A stretch of 52,276 nt of DNA, taken from the NCBI GenBank assembly GCA_016930155.1, contig JAFGHL010000032.1, forward strand, positions 1 to 52,276. Direction: 5' to 3'. Source of the DNA: Dehalococcoidia bacterium (GTDB taxonomy: Bacteria; Chloroflexota; Dehalococcoidia; GIF9; UBA5629). The notes below the pieces were generated by a model that was not told the DNA's origin, searched no databases, and saw only the letters and a program-made list of their open reading frames with translations. Below are positions 31,270 through 39,083 of the stretch, in pieces (positions within the stretch are counted from its first letter, which is position 1; each line of letters begins with the position of its first letter). A program made the translations under genes and the position numbers.

Positions 31270-33216
31270 CTAAAGGTATCCCGTGTCCTGCAACTTCCAC
31301 TGGCGGCGAAAATCCGGCTCAACAGGTATGCCTTTCTCCTGCGCATACAGGCGCAGCCGGAAATGGTCGTAAAAAAGCGTGGACAGCATGCGCATGCGGC
31401 GCTGCTCCTCGGGGAATGTGTAGTTGTGTGTATCCAGGATGATGCGGGCGATATCCGGAAGTTCCGGCAAGTTTTCGCTGTGGCTCTCCGGATGGTCGAG
31501 GTGAACCGTGATCAGGTTAATCAGCTCCGGGTCGAGGCAGGCAACCAGCATGGATGGATCATAAAATGTTCCACCGCCGTCACGGTACCTCTGGCCGTTG
31601 AGATCGCCGGGCTCGATGTAGGTGTTCATGCTCCAGCCGGCGGCGATGGCCCTGGTAATAGGAGCCCCCAACACCTTCCAGGTGCGCCCACCGAATTCGA
31701 AATGTCTGTCCGGGCCTGTCATGCCCAGAAAATCCGTGAAGCCGTCTGCTCGCGCTGCAGTAACTGTCAGGGGCAGGTTTATATCATCGAAGGTGAGCTT
31801 TTCGGGATTGGATGACCCTGTGTATTCTTTAAGCCTTTGCGCCAGAAATTCCTGCAGCGGATCGAGGTTGCCCCATCCTTGCCAGAAGCGCAATGGGTTA
31901 CGGTTTATCCTGACCAGCATATCGGTACGGAGGTTGGCGATGAAGTCATCGAGATCCTCCAGGGCATGCTGTGCCGCGGGTCTGTACATGTCAGGGTAGC
32001 GTACTGCGGCCACCTGTACCGCATGGAAGAAGCTGTTGAGCACGCCCGCAGACACCCCGTAGATCTGCTTTATCTCTCCACCTCCCCTCTTGAAGCCCTC
32101 ATCCACGGCGCGCGTGGTGACAAGTCCTCCCAGTATGCCGGAGAAGCCCCCGGCGCCATAAATGATGTTTGCCGGCCGGCCGAAGGGGTAACTGTCAAGC
32201 TGGCCGTTCAATATCTGGCTGAAGCGGGCCATGATGGCCACGCGGTTTTTGGACGACTCTCGCATGTTGGTAGCGGCCTCTGTCGAGCCCACATACGGCA
32301 GGTCAGCATGGCCCTGGGTCGGCAAAGGCCCTTGTGTCTTAAGCTTCTCCATGGAGAAAGAAGGCTGGGTTTGGCTGACCTTTTGCAGCAGCTCACGCTG
32401 GCGGCGCAGCAGGTCCAGGTAATAATCGGCCAGTATGGTCTGGTTACGCTCGTGCTGCGAGTGCATGATGAAGACCGAGGTGACAAAGTTAAGCTTCCAG
32501 TTGCGTACCTCAGCGTGCGGTTTTGTGCGGAGTATGGGGCGAGGGTCTTTAGCCTCGAGGTCGGCCACGATAGCGCCCGCGTCAACTATAGGTGGCCTGC
32601 AATCGTAAACATACTTGCCGTTTACGGTGGATGGACGGGTGGAGAGCAATGTGCTGACAGCGGCAATTACTGCGTCTATCAATGGAGCATCATGCGGCGG
32701 GCCCATATGCATGAACTGATACGGGCACTGCAGAGTATCGTCGGGCGGGCCGAACATGGTGAAGACGGCATCGTGATCCATGGTGCAGATGTAAAGTGGA
32801 AGGCCCAGGTCGGACATCATTAACTGCTTTCGGGGCGTACCTTCAGGTGCGCCCGCCGTATCGCTGCAGTAATAAGTTAATTTCTTTTCCAGCCATTTCT
32901 TCAGCGGATTAAGGTTGGACCGCCCGTACCGGGGATTAAGGTTGAATGAGCGGATCTGGATGCTACGGGCCTTTGAGAAGAATTTGTGAAAATCAGTGAT
33001 CGCTGTGGAGGCTTTTCCCCACTTTTGAGGATCTTTTTTCGCCGCCAGGGCCAGCGCAAAGGCTGTTGCCGTGATTGCCCCGCCGCTGACGCCGTAAACG
33101 CGGCCGACCGGTGAGTTATCTTTGAGGAGCTTATCGGCGCGGTCGAGTTCCCTCACTATATAAGGCAGGTCGCCCAGCTTGGACGCCTGAAAGATAATCG
33201 AGGGAGCGACTGGCAT
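31270..33216 (-). CDS. Tandem double patatin-like phospholipase
   Basis: 648 residues containing two patatin modules. The second (about 348-560) is complete: glycine-rich oxyanion segment IIYGAGGFSGILGG, nucleophile elbow YGVSAG (Ser389) and catalytic DGG (Asp546). The first (about 5-220) has YGVSGG (Ser44) but no glycine-rich oxyanion loop, and DGG is replaced by DAG (Asp212). Matching segments in both halves (NLNPLKKWLEKKL / NLDPLQEFLAQRL; LGLPLYICT / INLPLTVTA) show an internal duplication. There is no signal peptide, so it is probably a cytoplasmic lipid acylhydrolase. A TGTTAAAAT box lies 5 bases before the ATG and no ribosome-binding site is present. Confidence 0.88.
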   Translation of the reverse strand: MPVAPSIIFQASKLGDLPYIVRELDRADKLLKDNSPVGRVYGVSGGAITATAFALALAAKKDPQKWGKASTAITDFHKFFSKARSIQIRSFNLNPRYGRSNLNPLKKWLEKKLTYYCSDTAGAPEGTPRKQLMMSDLGLPLYICTMDHDAVFTMFGPPDDTLQCPYQFMHMGPPHDAPLIDAVIAAVSTLLSTRPSTVNGKYVYDCRPPIVDAGAIVADLEAKDPRPILRTKPHAEVRNWKLNFVTSVFIMHSQHERNQTILADYYLDLLRRQRELLQKVSQTQPSFSMEKLKTQGPLPTQGHADLPYVGSTEAATNMRESSKNRVAIMARFSQILNGQLDSYPFGRPANIIYGAGGFSGILGGLVTTRAVDEGFKRGGGEIKQIYGVSAGVLNSFFHAVQVAAVRYPDMYRPAAQHALEDLDDFIANLRTDMLVRINRNPLRFWQGWGNLDPLQEFLAQRLKEYTGSSNPEKLTFDDINLPLTVTAARADGFTDFLGMTGPDRHFEFGGRTWKVLGAPITRAIAAGWSMNTYIEPGDLNGQRYRDGGGTFYDPSMLVACLDPELINLITVHLDHPESHSENLPELPDIARIILDTHNYTFPEEQRRMRMLSTLFYDHFRLRLYAQEKGIPVEPDFRRQWKLQDTGYL

Positions 33217-33221
33217 ACGAT

Positions 33222-33230
33222 ATTTTAACA
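33222..33230 (-). promoter_or_regulatory. Extended -10 beside the patatin start
   Basis: The minus strand reads TGT TAAAAT and ends 5 bases before the ATG at 33216. There is no Shine-Dalgarno sequence, so a leaderless transcript is predicted. Confidence 0.4.
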
Positions 33231-33283
33231 GAAATATTTGACCTGTAGCATTGCAGGAGTTGGCTTTTTAGCTCAACGCATTT

Positions 33284-34204
33284 TTACTGTCTTCCCTTGA
33301 TCACCACCTTCTTCTCTCCCCAGATGCGCCGGACGAATGCATCGCCCTTGGCGTTGCGGTAGTCAAAGTCGCTACGGGTCATGCTGGTGAGGTTGACCTC
33401 TATGCCGGTGGCGTCTTCGAAAACGGCTATCAGCTCCATGATCATATCCCTGCTCATGTCCCCCACGATAAGCAGGTCCAGGCCGTCCTCGGATATTCTC
33501 TCCAGCCTGGCGGCCTCGCCGTGAATAAGGGCGAGATTGATGGTGTTTATATCTTTCAACTGGTCGCGGAGGTGGTTGACCACTGACTGGAAAGTGAGGA
33601 TGGTCCTGGGTCCTGATTCAGTCGGCAGCTCCTCCGCTTCATTGATTATAGCAACTTCCTCGATTTGATCCACTGCTGCGATGGGGGCAGGGAGTTCGAT
33701 GACATCGGGCAGCGGCTGGCGGCCGTGGTTGGGGATCACCCGCGTGCCCGGTATGATGGGCTTCTCCCCGTCTTCCAGCGGGACGTGTTTGAATGATTCG
33801 GTCATGGCAATGGAATGCTTTATCTCAGGCGGACGCTTCTTAACCTCCCTGGCCGGGATTTCCAAAGAATCAGGAGTACTTTCTTCCACGACGGCAACAG
33901 CGGGAGCAGGGGACTTGGCAACTACGGGATGCTGATCCGCATAGGATTCCAAAATAATCTTTCGCCACTGAGCCAGCAGAGGGAAGCTCTTAACGACCTC
34001 GTAATATTTGAGATTGCCCTGAACACGAGAGGTGAACAATCCGGCGTTCTCCAGGTATCCGAGCTCTCGTCTAACTGCATTCAGCGGCTCCCCGGTTAAA
34101 CGGGCCACCTCCCGGGTATAGTATCGCTTTCCTGTGTCGCGCAGGAAGAGGTAAAGCACGTTGCGCTTGGCCTTGGAAGTGATAAAGTATTTTAAATTAG
34201 ACAT
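33284..34204 (-). CDS. Winged-helix regulator with degenerate nucleotidyltransferase domain
   Basis: 306 residues. An N-terminal winged helix (KAKRNVLYLFLRDTGKRYYTREVARLTGEPLNAVRRELGYLENAGLFTSRVQGNLKYYEV in overlapping segments, about 10-65) is followed by a long variable linker (about 90-205). The C-terminal domain has the shape of a minimal nucleotidyltransferase, but the usual GS..RGEA...SDIDLL motif appears as IHGEAARLERISEDGLDLLIVGD, so catalysis is doubtful. It may be a ligand-sensing repressor. ATG 34204 has AGGTG upstream; a TTG at 34255 is also in frame. The start lies inside an inverted repeat suited to autoregulation. Confidence 0.75.
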   Translation of the reverse strand: MSNLKYFITSKAKRNVLYLFLRDTGKRYYTREVARLTGEPLNAVRRELGYLENAGLFTSRVQGNLKYYEVVKSFPLLAQWRKIILESYADQHPVVAKSPAPAVAVVEESTPDSLEIPAREVKKRPPEIKHSIAMTESFKHVPLEDGEKPIIPGTRVIPNHGRQPLPDVIELPAPIAAVDQIEEVAIINEAEELPTESGPRTILTFQSVVNHLRDQLKDINTINLALIHGEAARLERISEDGLDLLIVGDMSRDMIMELIAVFEDATGIEVNLTSMTRSDFDYRNAKGDAFVRRIWGEKKVVIKGRQ

Positions 34205-34231
34205 TTGTGAACACCTATTATGTTCTAATGT
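34201..34231. promoter_or_regulatory. Operator-like inverted repeat at the regulator start
   Basis: GAACA (34209-34213) and TGTTC (34221-34225), with outer ACATT (34201-34205) and AATGT (34227-34231), form a nested, nearly symmetric inverted repeat. It covers the ATG and ribosome-binding site of the winged-helix gene, so it is a candidate autoregulatory operator. Confidence 0.35.
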
Positions 34232-34459
34232 ACAATGATTATCGTCTTTTTTCAACCCCGTCCTCGTTTTTCAGATACCAGAAGATATTTGACTGCGGAT
34301 ATTGCGATGGAACGCCCCGTATATGGTTATGATAAAATTTGTTGAATGGTATCCTGGCCTTGTTGTCAGAGGATGTCAGGCCGAGATTGATTATTCTTCA
34401 GCATCCCTGAGAGTGTATAATCGTGAGAATGGCGATAATATAACCGGAGGAGTCATATT

Positions 34460-35032
34460 ATGGAAAAAGTGAAGATTGGGCCCCAGACAATGGTATTTCC
34501 CACGCCGGCATTCCTGGTGGGAGCCAATGTTGAGGGAAAAGCGAATTTTATGACTGTAGCGTGGGGCGGTATCGCCTGCAGCGAGCCTCCCATGGTATCG
34601 GTGGCCATACGCCACACGCGCTATACGCTCAAGGGAATGCAGGAAAATATGACTTTTTCCGTCAATGTGCCCTCGTCCGATCAGGTAAAAGAGGTGGATT
34701 TCTGCGGCATCAGGACAGGCGCCAAGGTGGATAAGGTGAGGGTCTGCAAATTCAAGGTGTTCTATGGTAAAGTCGAGACAGCGCCCATGATCGAGCAGTG
34801 CCCGGTCAATCTGGAATGTAAAATTGAGCACATGCTGGACCTGGGCAGCCACATTCTGGTGGTGGGAAAGATCGAGGAAACCTATGTCTCGGGCAAATGC
34901 TTCACCGGGGATCATCCGGACGTCAAGAAGATTCGGCCCATAGGTTGGACCATGCTGCCGGCCAATGTCTACCAGGAACTGGGACAGACTGCAGGCAAGG
35001 CTTTCAAGATCGGATTGGAACTGAAGGCGTAA
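34460..35032 (+). CDS. Flavin reductase-like FMN-binding protein
   Basis: 190 residues. The flavin reductase-like split barrel is recognised from PTPAFLVGANVEGKANFMTVAWGGIACSEPPMVSVAI (about 15-50), the HTRYTLKGMQENMTFSVNVPS segment and a HILVVGKIEETYV strand near 135. It binds FMN and may pass electrons from NAD(P)H to an unidentified partner. GGAGG stands 9 bases before the ATG. A TATAAT at 34416-34421 is a possible promoter. It is a single gene between the divergent regulator and the zinc operon. Confidence 0.88.
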   Translation: MEKVKIGPQTMVFPTPAFLVGANVEGKANFMTVAWGGIACSEPPMVSVAIRHTRYTLKGMQENMTFSVNVPSSDQVKEVDFCGIRTGAKVDKVRVCKFKVFYGKVETAPMIEQCPVNLECKIEHMLDLGSHILVVGKIEETYVSGKCFTGDHPDVKKIRPIGWTMLPANVYQELGQTAGKAFKIGLELKA

Positions 35033-35042
35033 TCCGGTAATT

Positions 35043-35071
35043 TTGACACCTTTCTGCTTTCGTGTTACATT
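35043..35071 (+). promoter_or_regulatory. Promoter of the zinc operon
   Basis: TTGACA (35043-35048), a 17-base spacer and TACATT (35066-35071) with TGt in front give a good sigma-70-type promoter. The predicted start site falls inside the palindrome that follows. Confidence 0.6.
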
Positions 35072-35073
35072 TA

Positions 35074-35096
35074 TAAATGAAAATGATTTTCATTTA
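35074..35096. promoter_or_regulatory. Zur/Fur box (23-bp perfect palindrome)
   Basis: Eleven-base arms TAAATGAAAAT and ATTTTCATTTA pair perfectly around a central G at 35085. Symmetry and composition match Fur-family boxes. It overlaps the predicted transcription start and lies 11 bases before the regulator gene, as expected for zinc-dependent autorepression of the operon. Confidence 0.75.
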
Positions 35097-35107
35097 GCGA
35101 TATAAAA

Positions 35108-35542
35108 ATGGTCGGGAAGGATATTACGGCGGAGCTCAGGAAGCGGGGATTCAAGCTTACGCCCCAGAGGAAGGCCATTGTTTCCGTGCTGGGCAACTGC
35201 AGCGAGCATCTGAGGCCGGCTGACATCCATGAAAGATTGCATAAGAAATATCCCGGCATCGGGCTGGTGACGGTATATCGTACGCTTGAGCTGCTCCAGG
35301 AAAACGGCCTGCTGTGTGAGGTTCACATAGGCGCCTCCTGCCGCAGCTATCTCAAGCGCCACCGCCCGGGCGAGCACCATCATCATCTGATCTGCCGCGA
35401 TTGCGGCAGAGTCGAGGACTTCACCGACTGTGAATTGGACCGGCTCAAACAGCGCCTCGAACGGGAAACAGGGTTCCTCATCAGCCGCCACCTGCTGGAA
35501 TTCATGGGACTGTGTCCGCAGTGCAAGATCAAAAAAGCTTAG
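35108..35542 (+). CDS. zur: Fur-family metal regulator, probably Zur
   Basis: 144 residues. The winged helix has FKLTPQRKAIVSVL and the recognition helix region GLVTVYRTLELLQENGL. The dimer domain has the His-rich EHHHHLICRDCG (His90-93, Cys96, Cys99) and a second structural-zinc pair CPQC (Cys136, Cys139). Its place at the head of znuACB and behind a perfect palindrome argues for zinc rather than iron sensing. No ribosome-binding site is seen before the ATG. A stop followed by znuA after 10 bases shows they are one operon. Confidence 0.88.
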   Translation: MVGKDITAELRKRGFKLTPQRKAIVSVLGNCSEHLRPADIHERLHKKYPGIGLVTVYRTLELLQENGLLCEVHIGASCRSYLKRHRPGEHHHHLICRDCGRVEDFTDCELDRLKQRLERETGFLISRHLLEFMGLCPQCKIKKA

Positions 35543-35552
35543 AGAGCAAAAG

Positions 35553-36425
35553 ATGTTTAAACGCACAGTATTCATCACGATTACAGCAGCTCTGGCTATG
35601 ATCGTGGCGTCCTGTAACACCGCTGCGCCTGCTCAGATGGAAGAGAAAATCGGTGTAGCAGTGACCATCCTGCCGCAGCAGGAGTTCGTAGTACGTGTGG
35701 GAGGTGATAAGGTTGATGTAACCGTCATGGTTCCGCCGGGCGCCAGCCCGCATACATATGAGGTCACGCCCGCACAGATGGTGCAGTTGAGCAAGGCCAT
35801 GGTTTATTGCAAAGTGGGCTCACCCATCGAATTTGAACTGGCCTGGCTGGATAAGCTGCTGGCCCAGAACAAAGATATACTCGTGGTAGATTGCAGCAAG
35901 GGCATCGATTTGATCCAGAGCGACGATCCTGACGAGCCGGGCATGGATCCCCATATCTGGACCTCTCCCCGCAACGCGAAGATCATGGTGCAGAATATCT
36001 GCGCAGGCCTCTCTCAGGCCGACCCGCAGAACCGGCAATACTACGAAAATAACCGGGATTTATACTTAAAGAATCTGGATGAGCTGGATGTTGAGATGGG
36101 CGCCCTGTTAAACGGCGCCGGCGCACAGACCTTTATTGTCTATCATCCGGCCTGGGGCTATTTTGCGCGTGATTATGGCCTCCAGCAGTTGGGCATAGAG
36201 CAGGAGGGGAAAGAGCCTAAAGCCGCTTATATGTCCAGGTTGATTAATGAAGCCCGGCTGCAGAATATTAAAGTGGTTTTCATTTCCCCTGAATTCGACT
36301 CAAGAAACGCTGAGGCCATCGCGCGCGAGATCGGCGGCAGAGTGGTAATTATCGATCCTCTGGCTGGAGACTACCTGCAAAATATGCGGGAGGTGGCAGC
36401 TGCCTTTAAGGAGGCTTTGAACTAG
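35553..36425 (+). CDS. znuA: Zinc ABC transporter substrate-binding lipoprotein
   Basis: 290 residues. A signal peptide with lipobox VASC (Cys21) is followed by the cluster A-I metal-binding fold. Expected metal ligands are the His in [14 protein letters not shown] and YHPAW and the Asp in [22 protein letters not shown] is the conserved interdomain segment. There is no long His-rich loop. The ATG at 35553 starts the signal peptide; a longer frame begins inside the regulator gene and was rejected. It captures zinc (or manganese) for the ZnuCB transporter. Confidence 0.92.
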   Translation: MFKRTVFITITAALAMIVASCNTAAPAQMEEKIGVAVTILPQQEFVVRVGGDKVDVTVMVPPGASPHTYEVTPAQMVQLSKAMVYCKVGSPIEFELAWLDKLLAQNKDILVVDCSKGIDLIQSDDPDEPGMDPHIWTSPRNAKIMVQNICAGLSQADPQNRQYYENNRDLYLKNLDELDVEMGALLNGAGAQTFIVYHPAWGYFARDYGLQQLGIEQEGKEPKAAYMSRLINEARLQNIKVVFISPEFDSRNAEAIAREIGGRVVIIDPLAGDYLQNMREVAAAFKEALN

Positions 36426-36427
36426 CC

Positions 36428-37186
36428 TTGGCATCCACTGATATCGTCAGGCTGGAAAATGTCTGGGTGAGCTATAACGGCACACCTGCCCTGGAGGACG
36501 TCAACCTGGTAGTGGTTGAGCATGACTTCCTGGGTGTTATCGGTCCCAATGGCGGCGGCAAAAGCACGCTACTCAAGGTCATACTGGGCCTGGTCAAGCC
36601 GCAGCGAGGAAGCGTAACCGTGCTCGGCAGCCTGCCGGAGAGGAGCCGCAACCGGATAGGCTACGTTCCGCAACACAGCAATTATGACCATGACTTTCCG
36701 GTGAGCGTGATGGAAGTTGTACTGATGGGGCGCTATGGAAAGCGAGGCATACTGAAACCTTATGACGGATCAGACAGGGAGGCCGCCGAAAAGGCACTGG
36801 CACGGGTCGGCATGCTTTCGCACGCTCACACTCAGATCGGGCAGCTTTCAGGCGGACAGCAGCAGCGGACCTTTATCGCCAGGGCGCTTGTCTCCGATCC
36901 GGCACTGCTGCTGCTGGATGAGCCTACAGCAAGTGTGGATTCGGCCATGCAAACTGATTTCTACGAGTTGCTCGAGGAGTTAAAAAGGGAGATGGCCATT
37001 GTCATGGTGTCCCACGATATCGGCGCCGTCTCGGTATTTGTGGATAAAATAGCCTGTCTAAACGTGCAGCTCTACTATCACGGCTCAAGCGAGATAACGC
37101 CGCAGATACTCGAAGCTACCTACAAGTGCCCGGTACAGCTTATCGCCCATGGCGATATACCCCACCGTGTGCTGAGGAAACACTGA
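36428..37186 (+). CDS. znuC: Zinc ABC transporter ATPase
   Basis: 252 residues. Walker [10 protein letters not shown] (39-47), Q-loop [16 protein letters not shown], signature [15 protein letters not shown], Walker [13 protein letters not shown] and switch SHDIGAVS are complete. The start is TTG at 36428, two bases after the znuA stop; AAGGAGG lies 13 bases upstream, somewhat far. Its stop is two bases before znuB. It energises metal uptake through ZnuB. Confidence 0.93.
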   Translation: MASTDIVRLENVWVSYNGTPALEDVNLVVVEHDFLGVIGPNGGGKSTLLKVILGLVKPQRGSVTVLGSLPERSRNRIGYVPQHSNYDHDFPVSVMEVVLMGRYGKRGILKPYDGSDREAAEKALARVGMLSHAHTQIGQLSGGQQQRTFIARALVSDPALLLLDEPTASVDSAMQTDFYELLEELKREMAIVMVSHDIGAVSVFVDKIACLNVQLYYHGSSEITPQILEATYKCPVQLIAHGDIPHRVLRKH

Positions 37187-37188
37187 CC

Positions 37189-38016
37189 ATGTTCGAGGCT
37201 TTCCAGTTCGAATTCATGCGGAACGCTATACTGGCCGGACTGCTGGCCTCCATCGCCTGCGGCATCGTGGGCGTTTATGTGGTGGTGAAAAAGATCGTAT
37301 CCATGAGCGGCGGCATTGCCCACGCCTCTTTTGGCGGCATTGGCCTGGGCTATCTGCTGAATTTCAACCCGGTACTGGGCGCCATGTTCTTTTCTCTGCT
37401 TTCGGCGCTGACCATGGGGTTGGTGACACGCAGGACCAGGCTGCCGGAGGATACGGCTATCGGAATACTATGGGCGCTCGGCATGGCGCTGGGCGTCATC
37501 TTTATCGGGCTTTCCCCGGGATATGCGCCCGATCTTATGAGCTATCTTTTCGGCAACATCCTGACCGTGCCAATGAGCGATCTGTACCTGATGGCCGGGC
37601 TCGATCTCGTTATCTTGGCATTGACCGCCGCCTTTTATAAAGAGTTCCTGCTGCTTTCTTTCGATGAGGAATTCGGTACCGTGGCCGGTATGCCTGTTAA
37701 CAGCCTCTACCTGTTACTGCTATGTATGGTTGCGATGACCGTCGTTGTACTCATACGAGTGGTCGGGATGATACTGGTGATTGCCATGCTGGCCTTCCCC
37801 GCGGCAATGGCCAGGCAGTTCACCCATGATATCAAGAAAATGATGATACTATCCGTGATTTTCGGCATGTTATTCACCTTCGGCGGGCTGTGGATATCCT
37901 ATATACTCAACCTTGCATCCGGAGCAACCATCATACTGCTCAGCGGACTGGTACTGCTGGCGACCTATATCGTGGCCGGGCTGCGGCGCAGAACGAAAGT
38001 ACGCTTTACACGTTAA
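37189..38016 (+). CDS. znuB: Zinc ABC transporter permease
   Basis: 275 residues with about eight membrane helices, the ABC-3 family pattern. [48 protein letters not shown] at the N-terminus (in overlapping segments) and [24 protein letters not shown] near the C-terminus are typical. The ATG at 37189 was chosen over an earlier in-frame start inside znuC because it begins the conserved N-terminal helix. It is the last gene of the zur-znuACB operon. Confidence 0.93.
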   Translation: MFEAFQFEFMRNAILAGLLASIACGIVGVYVVVKKIVSMSGGIAHASFGGIGLGYLLNFNPVLGAMFFSLLSALTMGLVTRRTRLPEDTAIGILWALGMALGVIFIGLSPGYAPDLMSYLFGNILTVPMSDLYLMAGLDLVILALTAAFYKEFLLLSFDEEFGTVAGMPVNSLYLLLLCMVAMTVVVLIRVVGMILVIAMLAFPAAMARQFTHDIKKMMILSVIFGMLFTFGGLWISYILNLASGATIILLSGLVLLATYIVAGLRRRTKVRFTR

Positions 38017-38069
38017 GCCTGCCATAGTATGATGGCGACGTTTTCAAATATATTCTGGAGGATGTATCG

Positions 38070-38927
38070 ATGCGGAAAGTGACTTTATTAGCTGTGATGC
38101 TATTACTGGCGACGTCGGGCTGCATCACTTTTGCTACGGGTGGTGGCGCTGCGAACACGGCGCCTGTTGTAATTAATTTCACGGTCAATCCGGCTTCGAT
38201 CAATCCGGGAGAGACGGCAATACTTTCCTGGGAGGTGCAGAATGCTTCATCCATCAGCATCGATCCAGGCATGCCCGCCGCAGCCTCAGCAGGCGCGGAA
38301 AAGGTAGCACCGTTATCGACCACGACTTATATCTTAACGGCCAGCAACTCAGCCGGCTCAACCAGAGCTTTGGCGCTGCTGACCGTTGCGGGCGCTGCAG
38401 GCACGCCTCAAACGCCGGCTTCCGTGATTCCTGTTATATTATCATTCTCGGCTTCCCCATCAAGCATCAACCCGGGTGGCTCTGCGGTATTAAGCTGGAC
38501 AACATCCAATGCCACCAGCGCCACCATTAGCGGCATCGGCAGTGTAGGAACCAGCGGTAGCACATCCGTCAGTCCCACCGTGACTACGACGTATATTCTG
38601 ACGGCAACCTCCGCTACAAGCTCGGTAACCGGCGCGACCAGTGTGGCGGTGACCGGGACTTCGAACACACCTCCAGCATCGTCATCTCGGCCCACCATAC
38701 TCTATTTCACAGCCGATCCTTCTAACGTAGCGCTGGGCGGTTCAACCGTCCTCAGTTGGGATGTGCTTAATGCATCGTCGGTAATTCTGCAGGGATACGG
38801 GCCCGTGCAACCATCCGATAGCCTGACTATATACACCTCGGGCACGGGGACAATTACGTTCCAGTTGACTGCCCAGAACTCCGCCGGCTCCAGCATTGCC
38901 AGCACAACTATATCGGTTTCTCCTTAG
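38070..38927 (+). CDS. Lipoprotein with three Ig-like repeats
   Basis: 285 residues. A signal peptide with lipobox TSGC (about Cys19) precedes three repeats of about 85 residues. Each opens with a VINFTVNPASINPGETAILSW-like unit: the second is FSASPSSINPGGSAVLSW and the third FTADPSNVALGGSTVLSW, followed by a NASS(I/V) strand. Linkers are rich in Thr, Ser, Ala and Pro. It is predicted to be anchored on the outer face of the membrane, with an adhesive or structural role. GGAGG is 9-10 bases before the ATG. It lies just downstream of znuB but has its own ribosome-binding site. Confidence 0.82.
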   Translation: MRKVTLLAVMLLLATSGCITFATGGGAANTAPVVINFTVNPASINPGETAILSWEVQNASSISIDPGMPAAASAGAEKVAPLSTTTYILTASNSAGSTRALALLTVAGAAGTPQTPASVIPVILSFSASPSSINPGGSAVLSWTTSNATSATISGIGSVGTSGSTSVSPTVTTTYILTATSATSSVTGATSVAVTGTSNTPPASSSRPTILYFTADPSNVALGGSTVLSWDVLNASSVILQGYGPVQPSDSLTIYTSGTGTITFQLTAQNSAGSSIASTTISVSP

Positions 38928-39002
38928 CCTGCGGCGGTATATTGGTGAACGAGCGCAAATAAATCCAGGGCCAGCATCGTAATGGTGCGGCGCAAAGTTT
39001 TG

Positions 39003-39014
39003 TTTGTATACAAA
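39003..39014. promoter_or_regulatory. Operator-like palindrome upstream of the double-flavodoxin gene
   Basis: TTTGTATACAAA is a perfect 12-bp palindrome 70 bases before the ATG at 39084. A weak -10 candidate TATGAT (39027-39032) lies between it and the hairpin at 39035. A binding site for an unknown regulator is inferred. Confidence 0.3.
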
Positions 39015-39034
39015 ATAACCGTATGCTATGATTT

Positions 39035-39066
39035 GTGGAAGCGGCCCGGGCCGCTTCCACTTTTTT
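39035..39066 (+). terminator. Perfect 26-bp palindrome with T6 tract
   Basis: Arms GTGGAAGCGGCCC (39035-39047) and GGGCCGCTTCCAC (39048-39060) pair fully, followed by TTTTTT (39061-39066). It looks like a strong intrinsic terminator, about 108 bases after the lipoprotein stop, but it also lies only 17 bases before the next ATG, so it could act as an attenuator for that gene. Confidence 0.75.
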
Positions 39067-39083
39067 AACAGGAGGCCGGCATA

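Noticed and set aside
31837-32823. 328-codon plus-strand frame opposite the patatin gene
   Set aside because: No start signal or motif; the patatin frame has duplicated catalytic elements.
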